DNA from: an uncultured Eubacteriales bacterium
Lineage (GTDB): Bacteria; Bacillota; Clostridia; Oscillospirales; CAG-382
NCBI GenBank assembly: GCA_900551295.1
Contig: URVJ01000009.1
Location: 1 to 64,000, forward strand
Direction: 5' to 3'
Length of the DNA stretch: 64,000 bases
Position numbers and translations under genes: made by a program. Under the pieces are notes generated by a model. It was not told where the DNA came from, did no database searches, and saw nothing but the letters and a program-made list of their open reading frames with translations. Each line of letters opens with the position of its first letter. Position 1 is the stretch's first letter. Below, one piece after another: positions 9,464 through 17,407 of this stretch.

Positions 9464-10837
9464 TTAAATTTCAGAATTTGCCGTTATTCTGTTGTCTTCA
9501 GCTTTATAGACCTTCCATTTTCCGCTCTTATACCTCGCAAAGAACAGCGACGCTCTGAAAGTCCAGTCAACGCACATACCGATCCACACGCCGACGGCTC
9601 CCATTCCGAGATATTTTCCGAGTATAAGGCTGAGCGTAAGTCTGAACATAAACATTGAGCTTATCGAAAGCACCATTGCAAACTTTACGTCGTTTGCGGC
9701 TCTGAGCGCGTTGGGAAGAGCAAATGCTGCGGGCCACATTAAAATTCCGTAACCGTTATGTATAAATATCAGAAGAAATGCAAGGCTCTGAGTTTCGGGC
9801 GAGAGATGAAAAATGCGTATCGTGAGCGGAAGCGTCGCAAGCAGCAGCGCGTTCCATACTCCGTGCATAAGATATGTAAGTTTCATAAGCTTTTTGATAT
9901 AATATTTTACAACTTCATAATCTCCCGTGCCGACGCATCTGCCTATGACGGCGAGTATCGCAAGTCCCATGGATTTACCTGTTATACAGCCCATGGCGTC
10001 CATGGTATTGGCAACGGCGTTTGCGGCGATCTGGGTCGTGCCGAAAGCCGAAATTATGCTGACAACAAGTATTCTTCCGAGTTCAAACACGCTGTTCTCG
10101 ACGCTGCTCGGAACTCCGATATAGAGAATACGTCCGACAAGCTTTTTATCGAACCTGAATTTCTGTCTGAAATTTATAAACACGTCGTTTTTCTTATTGG
10201 TGAGCAGAACGAGTATAAAGAACATCGACGCAAATCTTGAAAAGGTCGTAGCTGTTGCGGCTCCGGCAACTCCGAGACCCAGTACGTATATAAGTATATA
10301 GTTTCCGATACCGTTTAAAACGTTGCTGAAAAATGACGCGTACATCGAAATTTTCGAGTTGCCTATCGCTCGGAAGAGAGCTGCCGCGCAGTTATACACC
10401 GCAAGAAACGGGAAAGAAAGCGCCGTGATTTCAAAATATGTCTCGCACGCCTCATACACATCTGATTCGATCTTGCCGAAAAACAGTCTGATGATCTGTC
10501 CGTTAAACGCAAGGCAGACAGCCGTCACACCGAGTGCTATAAGGAAAGTTACGACAAGCAGCTGCGACGCCGAAGAATTTGCGCTTTTCTTATCCTTTGC
10601 GCCCAAAAACTGCGACACAACGACAGTACCGCCTGTTGCGAGCGCCGCAAAAATGCAGATTATGAGGTTATTTATCATATCCACAAGCGACACGCCCGAA
10701 ACCTGTGCCTCGCCCACCCCGCTTATCATGACGGTATCTATCATTCCGACCGAAATGAGCAGTGTCTGTTCTATTATCATGGGAATTATCAGTTTTCTTA
10801 AATCCGTATTTGTAAAAAGCTGCTTTTGTCCGGTCAA
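9464..10837 (-). CDS. MATE-family multidrug/cation antiporter
   Basis: A 457-aa, 12-helix membrane protein with duplicated MATE halves. The N-terminal half shows the conserved LRKLIIPMIIEQ opening, VVSQFLGAKD and the AAALFRAIGNSK block. MATE pumps exchange Na+ or H+ for cationic drugs or metabolites across the cytoplasmic membrane. A TTG start at 10837 is favoured because GGAGG lies 7 bases upstream of it. An ATG at 10858 lies before that ribosome binding site and has none of its own. The start agrees with family alignments that begin shortly before the first helix. Substrate unknown. Confidence 0.88.
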   Translation of the reverse strand: MTGQKQLFTNTDLRKLIIPMIIEQTLLISVGMIDTVMISGVGEAQVSGVSLVDMINNLIICIFAALATGGTVVVSQFLGAKDKKSANSSASQLLVVTFLIALGVTAVCLAFNGQIIRLFFGKIESDVYEACETYFEITALSFPFLAVYNCAAALFRAIGNSKISMYASFFSNVLNGIGNYILIYVLGLGVAGAATATTFSRFASMFFILVLLTNKKNDVFINFRQKFRFDKKLVGRILYIGVPSSVENSVFELGRILVVSIISAFGTTQIAANAVANTMDAMGCITGKSMGLAILAVIGRCVGTGDYEVVKYYIKKLMKLTYLMHGVWNALLLATLPLTIRIFHLSPETQSLAFLLIFIHNGYGILMWPAAFALPNALRAANDVKFAMVLSISSMFMFRLTLSLILGKYLGMGAVGVWIGMCVDWTFRASLFFARYKSGKWKVYKAEDNRITANSEI

Positions 10838-10888
10838 AATTACACCTCCGAACGGCAAAGAATCTGCCGATTGTGCATTAACGACAGT

Positions 10889-10917
10889 ATTTTATCACCT
10901 AAAGCCCTGTATTTCAA
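10889..10917 (-). promoter_or_regulatory. sigma-A promoter for the MATE gene
   Basis: Minus-strand TTGAAA (10912-10917), a 17-base spacer and TAAAAT (10889-10894), 52 bases before the proposed TTG start. Confidence 0.6.
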
Positions 10918-10955
10918 TATGCAAAATGTATTATTTTGTAAAACAACGTAAAAAA

Positions 10956-10982
10956 GAGCCGGGACGCTGAAAATCCCGACTC
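10956..10982 (-). terminator. terminator of the sugar isomerase operon
   Basis: Imperfect 9-bp stem GAGCCGGGA / TCCCGACTC with one mismatch, followed on the minus strand by six T residues. It lies 31 bases past the stop at 11014. Confidence 0.75.
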
Positions 10983-11013
10983 TGTTCATACACTCTCTCC
11001 GTTTTCCGGCGGT

Positions 11014-11886
11014 CTACTCTGCCTCTACCTCGGCAATAAAGCGCTTTAAGTTCTCATAACCCTTTGTTATTCCGTAAATACAGTCTTCGCTGCCCTCGAA
11101 TTCTATCGAGAGGTATCCGTCATATCCCGCGCGTTTCAGAATTCTGATGCATTGCTTTACCGGAACAACTCCGCAGCCGATTATCGCGCCTTTAAAGAAG
11201 TTTCCTCCTCTTGTCATACTGCCGTTTCCGCTTTTATCCGAAATATACATATCCTTGCAATGAGCGTGTACGGCATAAGGTGCGACACGCGACACCGCGG
11301 TTACGGGATTTTCGTCAACGCACAAGAAGTTTCCCATATCGACAAGCAGTCCGTAATTATCATGGTTTACGGCATTGAAAAGCTTTTCGACGCGTATGCT
11401 GTCCTGAGCTATATATCCGTGGTTCTCGGTGCAGGTCTTTATGCCAAGCTTTGCGCCGTATTCGGTTATCTTGCGCGCGTTATCGGCGATAGTCGGCAGC
11501 ATAAGATCAAAGCTGCGTGAATTTCCCGTCTTTCCCAGCGAATAGCACACGTCATGGCGCATAACCGAAACGCCCAGTATCTTTGCAACGTCGAGCTGTC
11601 CGCAGAGTCTTTCGACCTCGCGCGCGTTATCTTCGGCGTTATCGTGATAGAGATTTCCCCTTATGGTATACGCGTTTATATCCATACCGAGTTTATCCGC
11701 CTCGGCTCTGATTTCCGACGCGTACTGTTTCTGCTGCTCCAAAGTGGGATTTTCACAGGGCTCAAGGTCTGTAAATTCGACCGCGCCGAGTCCTATCTCC
11801 TTTGCCTTTGAAGGAACGTCCAGCTGAGTCATTTTGCCGTTTTTCATATACTGTGCAAACGAATATGAGCTTACCGAAATTTTCAT
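11014..11886 (-). CDS. sugar phosphate isomerase/epimerase (TIM barrel)
   Basis: A 290-aa protein of the AP-endonuclease-2-like xylose isomerase family (IolE/IolI/IolH-like). It keeps metal-ligand-type motifs: the Glu in CTENHGY, Asp and Asn in LLVDMGNF, His in HAHCKD and the C-terminal LSIEFEG Glu. These enzymes interconvert keto-sugars or inosose derivatives in the cytoplasm. It is the last gene of a three-gene operon with an oxidoreductase (24 bases upstream) and another isomerase, typical of inositol-like or oxidised-sugar catabolism. The substrate cannot be specified. Confidence 0.83.
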   Translation of the reverse strand: MKISVSSYSFAQYMKNGKMTQLDVPSKAKEIGLGAVEFTDLEPCENPTLEQQKQYASEIRAEADKLGMDINAYTIRGNLYHDNAEDNAREVERLCGQLDVAKILGVSVMRHDVCYSLGKTGNSRSFDLMLPTIADNARKITEYGAKLGIKTCTENHGYIAQDSIRVEKLFNAVNHDNYGLLVDMGNFLCVDENPVTAVSRVAPYAVHAHCKDMYISDKSGNGSMTRGGNFFKGAIIGCGVVPVKQCIRILKRAGYDGYLSIEFEGSEDCIYGITKGYENLKRFIAEVEAE

Positions 11887-11910
11887 ATATATATACCCTC
11901 GTCTTTTATA

Positions 11911-12972
11911 TCAGTCTATTGTCACTTCGTGTCCCGTTGCAGCAGACTTATAAATTGCGTCGAGTATCTTCATTACGACAATACCGTCTTTCGCACTCGC
12001 ATGAGAGGTCTTTCCCTCGGCAATGCAGTTTACAAAGTCGTCCATTTCCGCGTCGAACATAGGCTTTGCATTCTTTAAGTTCTTTATATCTATATCGACA
12101 TTGGTAAGATAGCCGTTTGTTTCGGTAAAGAGCTTTGTAACGCCTTCGGTTTCCATGCCGCCCTTTGTTCCGTAAAGCTCAAGTCCGAACTTTTCTCTTA
12201 CGTTTACGTCATAGCCGGTCTCAAGGGAAATTACCGAGCCGTTATCGAAACGTATGAGTGCGGACGCGTAGTCCTCTACGTCGCAGGGGTCTTCGGGCTT
12301 TGCGTTCTTGGGGGACCAGCCTACGTTGGTCTTCAAGTAGTCGCGTCTGCCGATATTGTTATATGTAACGCCAAATACGCTTACAGGCTTATGATTTCCC
12401 ATTAAGTATCTTGCTCTGTCTATTACGTGTACGCCGAGATCGATTACGGGGCCGCCGCCGGAACGCGACTTATCTCCGAACCAGCCGCCGGGGTTTCCGT
12501 GACGGCGCACGTACTGCGCCTTTGCGTAGTATATATCTCCGAGATAGCCGTTGTCGATAAAGTCCTTTACTACGATTATTTCGGGATTATAGCGTGTTAC
12601 AAAGCCTATCATGAGAAGCTTATTATTTCTCACAGAGGCTTCGTACATTTCCTCTGCTTCCTTTGCGTTATATGCCATAGGCTTTTCGCAAAGAACGTTA
12701 AGTCCGGCGTCAAGGCAGGCGATGGTACACTTTGCGTGGTTGCAGTTCCACACGCAAACGTCCGCGCCGTCAAGCTCCTTTTCCGACGCAAGCATTTCAT
12801 CAAGGGTATTATATCTGTTCTTTATGCCGTATTTATCTGCGGTCTCCGCAAGCATTACGGGATCTATATCGCAGATTGCCGCGATTTCAACATTCGGATT
12901 TTTAAGATAGCTCTGTATATGTGTATTCGCAATATTTCCTGCGCCTACAAGTCCTATTCTTACTTTTTTCAT
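11911..12972 (-). CDS. Gfo/Idh/MocA-family NAD(P)-dependent oxidoreductase
   Basis: A 353-aa enzyme with an N-terminal Rossmann fold (GLVGAGNIANTHI, residues about 6-18) and the family's CEKPMA motif near residue 93, which positions the catalytic Lys. A C-terminal alpha/beta domain contains a GGGPVIDLGVHVID block whose Asp and His are conserved in catalysis. The family oxidises or reduces sugars, inositols and their derivatives. The ATG at 12972 has AAGGAG ten bases upstream; the long in-frame extension upstream (to 13065) overlaps the preceding isomerase gene and is not credible. It is flanked by two isomerase genes, which suggests a sugar oxidation-epimerisation route. Confidence 0.88.
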   Translation of the reverse strand: MKKVRIGLVGAGNIANTHIQSYLKNPNVEIAAICDIDPVMLAETADKYGIKNRYNTLDEMLASEKELDGADVCVWNCNHAKCTIACLDAGLNVLCEKPMAYNAKEAEEMYEASVRNNKLLMIGFVTRYNPEIIVVKDFIDNGYLGDIYYAKAQYVRRHGNPGGWFGDKSRSGGGPVIDLGVHVIDRARYLMGNHKPVSVFGVTYNNIGRRDYLKTNVGWSPKNAKPEDPCDVEDYASALIRFDNGSVISLETGYDVNVREKFGLELYGTKGGMETEGVTKLFTETNGYLTNVDIDIKNLKNAKPMFDAEMDDFVNCIAEGKTSHASAKDGIVVMKILDAIYKSAATGHEVTID

Positions 12973-12992
12973 TTTGATCTGCTCCTTAAACT

Positions 12993-13850
12993 TTATGAGT
13001 TCTTTATTATGTTTCTGAGAAAATCGGCAGCCATTGTTATATCCGCCGCAGGGTCTTCTCCGCATTCGCGTTCAATAGTCAAAAAGCCCTTATAGCCTAT
13101 CTCATCAAGTGCGGCAAGATATTTCGGAAAATCTACCGAACCTTTTCCGAGAGGAAGCTCCTGATAATATCTTACGCCGTTATATTCTTCCGGCACGGGG
13201 TGAACAACACGGTAAATAAATTCGGGGTTGCCCACTTTTACTCTTATGCCGTCTTTGGCGTGCGTATGAACAATATACTTTTTAAGGTTATGTACCGCCT
13301 TTACCGGATCGTCTCCCGTCACCATGACGAGGTTTGCCGGGTCAAGATTAACTGCAACGCCTGTTGAGCCGAGAGAATCAAGGAATTTCTTTAAAGTCTC
13401 GCTTGTTTCGGGGCCTGTTTCAACCGCAAAATGAGCGTCGATGGAATCCGCATACTGCGCAAGCTCGTAGCAAGCCTCCTGCATTACCTTATAGCGTTCA
13501 TGCTCGGGATCCTCCGGCACGACGCCTATATGCGTTGTAACGACATTGGTTTCAAGCTCCTTTGCCATATCAAGCACGCGCTTTGACTTTTCAATAAGTT
13601 CGGGATTGCGCTCTTTATCGCCGAATCCCATTCCGAAGTCGCCGCAGAGAGCCGAAAATACAAGTCCGTTGGACTTTACGACGTCAAGCAGTTCCTTTCT
13701 CTTGGTCTTATCGAGATTATCGGGCGTCGTTTCGCCTCTCGAAGCGTAAAGCTGCACGCCTGACGCGCCTATTGACGCGGCTTTCTCTATGGCTTTTACC
13801 GTCGGGAGTCCGAATGATTCTACTATTGCGCCTATCGGGAAGTTATACAT
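12993..13850 (-). CDS. sugar phosphate isomerase/epimerase, first gene of operon
   Basis: A 285-aa TIM-barrel protein of the same superfamily as the 11014-11886 product but not closely similar in sequence. Motifs include a Glu in HFAVETGPE, Asp and Asn in NLDPANLV, HTHAKDG and the final LTIERECG. It heads the minus-strand operon and is followed by the oxidoreductase after 20 bases. GGAGG lies 8 bases before the ATG. The gene is divergent from the AraC regulator at 13995, so that regulator is a plausible controller. Exact substrate unknown. Confidence 0.85.
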   Translation of the reverse strand: MYNFPIGAIVESFGLPTVKAIEKAASIGASGVQLYASRGETTPDNLDKTKRKELLDVVKSNGLVFSALCGDFGMGFGDKERNPELIEKSKRVLDMAKELETNVVTTHIGVVPEDPEHERYKVMQEACYELAQYADSIDAHFAVETGPETSETLKKFLDSLGSTGVAVNLDPANLVMVTGDDPVKAVHNLKKYIVHTHAKDGIRVKVGNPEFIYRVVHPVPEEYNGVRYYQELPLGKGSVDFPKYLAALDEIGYKGFLTIERECGEDPAADITMAADFLRNIIKNS

Positions 13851-13895
13851 GGTAACATTTCCTCCTTGTATTTAAACAAATTTACAAGATTTATG

Positions 13896-13924
13896 TTGCT
13901 TTTTCTACAATCTCATTGTACAAT
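13896..13924 (+). promoter_or_regulatory. sigma-A promoter for the first AraC regulator
   Basis: TTGCTT (13896-13901), a 17-base spacer and TACAAT (13919-13924), 71 bases before the AraC start. It lies in the 144-base divergent region and overlaps where the isomerase operon's control region should be. Confidence 0.55.
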
Positions 13925-13994
13925 ATAAATAAGTAATTAGCAATAATTAATTTTGCTTAATTTAGCATTTTATTGCTATTTTGAGGTGAAAGCT

Positions 13995-14804
13995 ATGTCG
14001 AGCTTAGTTTTTGAAAATCATAACATGCCGGAATTTCTGCCGTTTAAAATAATGTTTCAGACCAAATACAGCGAGACAGACTGCAAGAACTGGCACAGAA
14101 ACCCGGAATTTCTCTACTGCTTTTCCGGAGACGGATACGTAGCCTACGGTCAGGAAAAAATAGATTTCAAACCGGGAACCATAGTTTCGGTAAATCCCAA
14201 CATTCTGCACGCCGTATTCACAAAAAGCACAGTTTCCTTCTGGTATATCATAATCGATGTAAGGTTTTTCGAGGAAAACGGGCTGAGAATTGAGGACTAT
14301 ACCTTTAAAAAGTCAATATACGACATGAACACAGCCGTGCTTTTTGCAAAATTGATCAAGCTTTATTTCAGCAAAAGAACTCCGCTCAACATTGCCGAAA
14401 CAAGGGCGGCGGTTATAAACTTTATTACAGATATGTGCAGGCGCCACACGGTTTCCGAATCTGCCGGAAACCAAAAGCCGCTTTCCAAAACAAACGAAAC
14501 GGTAAAAGAAGTTATAGAATACATAAACACTCACTTTGCGGAAAAGATCTCTCTCGATTCCATTGCAAAGCAGATACATCTGAGCAAATATCACTTTGCG
14601 CGAATCTTCCGCGACTGCACAGGTTCGACCGTAACGGATCAGATAAACATACGCCGCTGCGCAGAGGCAAAAAATCTAATTACAACCTCCGATACAAGCA
14701 TTTCGGAAATTGCGACAATTTGCGGATTTGAAAATGCGTCTTATTTTTCAAAAGTCTTTAAAAAGCACTTCGGCATAAAACCGAGCGACATTCCGAGACG
14801 ATAA
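13995..14804 (+). CDS. AraC-family transcriptional regulator
   Basis: A 269-aa regulator. The N-terminal half is a cupin-like sensing domain (residues about 15-100), with the TDCKNWHRNPEFLYC segment including the WH pair. The C-terminal 100 residues hold two helix-turn-helix motifs, with the KYHFARIFRDCTG and CGFENASYFSKVFKKHFG signatures. The ATG at 13995 is used because GAGGTG precedes it. It is divergent from the isomerase-oxidoreductase operon and followed after 42 bases by a close paralogue. Probably a carbohydrate-responsive regulator of the neighbouring operon; the effector is unknown. Confidence 0.88.
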   Translation: MSSLVFENHNMPEFLPFKIMFQTKYSETDCKNWHRNPEFLYCFSGDGYVAYGQEKIDFKPGTIVSVNPNILHAVFTKSTVSFWYIIIDVRFFEENGLRIEDYTFKKSIYDMNTAVLFAKLIKLYFSKRTPLNIAETRAAVINFITDMCRRHTVSESAGNQKPLSKTNETVKEVIEYINTHFAEKISLDSIAKQIHLSKYHFARIFRDCTGSTVTDQINIRRCAEAKNLITTSDTSISEIATICGFENASYFSKVFKKHFGIKPSDIPRR

Positions 14805-14846
14805 TACAGAAACATTCCACCCTTTTTATAAGCGAGGCTTGATTTT

Positions 14847-15656
14847 ATGCAGACCCTTGTATACGAAAACCACTCGATGCCCGAAAAATTTCCGTTTATT
14901 CTCCATACCGACAAAGCTCAGACTTCAAACGTCACAAACTGGCACAAAAACCCGGAATTTTTATATTGCATTTCCGGCAGAGCCACTGCCGCGCTCGGCA
15001 AAGACAGACTTGAATTTGTTCCCGGCGATACTATTATAATAAACCCAAACAAGCTTCATGCCATAACTTCCGAAACAACAGCGTTTTACAGGTGTCTTAT
15101 AGTGGATTGCGCGTTTTTTGAGGAAAACGGTCTGTGTGCGGACGACTACACGTTTGACAATCTTGTGAGCAGTCCGAAACTCGGCGAACTCATTGAAAAA
15201 ATATTTGCGCTCAAAGAACAGCCGCGTACTCCGATAAATATTGCCATGATGCGCGCGCTTATACTGATGTACATTTCCGAAATCTGCCTTAATTACTCAA
15301 AGCCGCACGAAAAATCCGATTCCGACTCCTCTCAGAGAAGCGAGGCTGTGAGAAAAGTAATTACGTACATTGACACGCACTTTCACGAAAAAATGCCGCT
15401 TGAACAGCTATCCGAAATTGCCGGCTTAAGCAAATATCACTTTACGCGCGTATTTCACGAATACACCGGATTTACGATTACCGAGCAGATAAACATACGC
15501 CGCTGCGAGGAGGCAAAACGGCTGTTTTCCTCAACCGACAACAATGTGGGTCAGGTCGCGGCGCTGTGCGGATTTGAAAACGTTTCGTATTTTACCAAGG
15601 TATTCAAAAAATACACGGGAATTACGCCGAGCAAAGCCGCAAAAGAAACGGTGTAA
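14847..15656 (+). CDS. AraC-family transcriptional regulator, paralogue
   Basis: A 269-aa protein, the same length as and plainly homologous to the preceding regulator throughout. It shares the VYENHSMPEKFPF opening, the NWHKNPEFLYC cupin segment and the double helix-turn-helix at the C-terminus (KYHFTRVFHEYTG, CGFENVSYFTKVFKKYTG). The 42-base gap and GAGG ribosome binding site suggest cotranscription with the first regulator. Differences cluster in the sensor half, consistent with different ligands after tandem duplication. Confidence 0.88.
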   Translation: MQTLVYENHSMPEKFPFILHTDKAQTSNVTNWHKNPEFLYCISGRATAALGKDRLEFVPGDTIIINPNKLHAITSETTAFYRCLIVDCAFFEENGLCADDYTFDNLVSSPKLGELIEKIFALKEQPRTPINIAMMRALILMYISEICLNYSKPHEKSDSDSSQRSEAVRKVITYIDTHFHEKMPLEQLSEIAGLSKYHFTRVFHEYTGFTITEQINIRRCEEAKRLFSSTDNNVGQVAALCGFENVSYFTKVFKKYTGITPSKAAKETV

Positions 15657-15687
15657 GTTATAAACTTGCCATACTCACAAATAAAGA

Positions 15688-15729
15688 ACAGTCCGAAAAA
15701 GGCGAAAGTAAACGTCTGAAACGGGCTGT
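15688..15729 (+). terminator. possible terminator after the AraC pair
   Basis: An 8-bp stem ACAGTCCG / CGGGCTGT (one U-G pair) with a 26-base loop, followed by ATTTTTATATTTTTTT. It may work in both directions, since the convergent flippase gene ends at 15746. Confidence 0.45.
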
Positions 15730-15745
15730 ATTTTTATATATTTTT

Positions 15746-17236
15746 TTATGGCTTGAATACTCCGATGAGCTTTTTGGGAAAGCAGATGACTATTGCGGCA
15801 GAAGAAATCAGAGCGCTTACCCCGGCTCTGAGCACAGTATAAAACAGCGTCGGCGGAAAATCTTTACATACAAAAAAGCAAAGTATACAGCACAGCACCG
15901 AAAACAACGTAAAGACCGCAAATTCCGCCGCAAAGCCTGCCGCGCTTCTTGTAAATCCGTATTTATACAGTACATACGGCTCACACCACAGCGGTACGGC
16001 AAACACCGAAAGCACCGTGCCGAGAAACACGCCCGCAATTCCGAATTTTACTATAAACAGCACCGACAGCACAAGATTCACCGCGGCTCTTGCGAGATTC
16101 ATATATCTCGACGGCTCAAAAATGCCGTATGCATTTATAAATATCTGCACGGGATCGCGGATACATGAGAAATAGAAGCACGAAACTATCACCGCGACTT
16201 CGGCTTGGTTAAAAAGCATGTTTTCTCCGAGCCACAGTCCTATTATTGGGTTAAGCGTAGTTATAAGCACGCAAGAACAGACTGTAAGCAGTGCGAAATT
16301 CATAAAGCCGAGCTTTCGCATTATGTTTTCATTCTTATCTTTATCGGCAGTCGCGCCGAGATTTCCGACGCTTGAGCTGACTGCACCAACGGCAATATCC
16401 ACAAGCGTTACGACAGAGCCTATGACAAGTGCGTAATTTGAATACCGTCCCATACATTCAAGTCCCAGAAAGTACGATATGAGTATACTGTCGGTGGAGT
16501 GCGTCAGGACGCTGCCTGTTTTATGCAGCATAAGCGCCTTTACCTTTGTAAAAAGCCTGTCTTTATACGCTTTATCCGGCAGATAATCCCCCGAAAGAAA
16601 CGGATACTGTCTGTCGGCGTACATATTTACGCATATTGCCTCGACCGTGAGCAGCACTATTCTCGACGAGAGATAAAGAATATAATTTTGGGTAAGACAC
16701 AGCACAGCAATCTGAGTACCGAATATCAAAAATGAAAACGCGGTATGAATATTTGCGTAAACGTACATTTTCTGATCTGCCGCAAGCATTATTCTTTTGG
16801 GCGCAAGCAGAAACGACACGGTATTATGCAGCATAAACAACAAATATATACTGTAAAGTCCCGGAATTTCGGTCTGCCCCTTTACGATAAGCTTTAGAAA
16901 AGGCATTACGCAAACGCTTATTACCGTACTTACCGCGGCGACAACGCCGTAGACCTTTGCAAAATAATTCATGACGGCGCACACGGCTTTTTCATCATTT
17001 TCGGCTATGGGTTTATACAGCGACTGTGTGAAAGCCGCACCGAAACCCAGTTCGCACAGCGAAACGAGTGCGAAAATATTGCCGAAAAATCCTCCGAGTC
17101 CGAGATATTCCGCGCCGAGTGTGCGCACAAACACGCCTCTTGCAAAAAAATTAAGCGCCATGCCGCAGATTCGGTTCACCATAGTTGCGGCGGCATTTTT
17201 AACGGACATCTTTGTTCTGACTGCGTTTTTTGTCAT
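15746..17236 (-). CDS. polysaccharide flippase (Wzx/PST family)
   Basis: A 496-aa integral membrane protein with about 12-14 hydrophobic segments. The NFFARGVFVRTLGAEYLGLGG start is typical of Firmicutes O-antigen/teichuronic-type flippases in the MOP superfamily. Such proteins move lipid-linked sugar units across the membrane. The ATG at 17236 is preferred to one at 17254 because GGAGG lies 6 bases upstream. No glycosyltransferases are adjacent; the exopolysaccharide regulators lie 45 kb away at 59.6-62 kb, so a partnership is only possible. Confidence 0.82.
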   Translation of the reverse strand: MTKNAVRTKMSVKNAAATMVNRICGMALNFFARGVFVRTLGAEYLGLGGFFGNIFALVSLCELGFGAAFTQSLYKPIAENDEKAVCAVMNYFAKVYGVVAAVSTVISVCVMPFLKLIVKGQTEIPGLYSIYLLFMLHNTVSFLLAPKRIMLAADQKMYVYANIHTAFSFLIFGTQIAVLCLTQNYILYLSSRIVLLTVEAICVNMYADRQYPFLSGDYLPDKAYKDRLFTKVKALMLHKTGSVLTHSTDSILISYFLGLECMGRYSNYALVIGSVVTLVDIAVGAVSSSVGNLGATADKDKNENIMRKLGFMNFALLTVCSCVLITTLNPIIGLWLGENMLFNQAEVAVIVSCFYFSCIRDPVQIFINAYGIFEPSRYMNLARAAVNLVLSVLFIVKFGIAGVFLGTVLSVFAVPLWCEPYVLYKYGFTRSAAGFAAEFAVFTLFSVLCCILCFFVCKDFPPTLFYTVLRAGVSALISSAAIVICFPKKLIGVFKP

Positions 17237-17367
17237 TATTATCCTCCGGGTCAAGTAAAAATATCTCTCTTAAATCAATATTATTACAAAGTGCCGTGCA
17301 ATATTACGCAGCAGTGAAATTCACGACGTCTGAACACGCAGATTTTTAAGTATTTGCAAAAAAATAA

Positions 17368-17387
17368 AGCCGCCCTTTCGGGCGGCT
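17368..17387 (-). terminator. terminator of the first S-layer gene
   Basis: An 8-bp stem AGCCGCCC / GGGCGGCT with loop TTTC. On the minus strand it is followed by TTATTTTTTT. Confidence 0.88.
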
Positions 17388-17407
17388 CAAAAAGCTTATG
17401 CTTTTAA

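Noticed and set aside
13851..13994. Clear promoter for the isomerase operon on the minus strand
   Set aside because: Several TTGTA-like hexamers occur but none pairs with a good -10 box at 16-18 bases, so none was listed.
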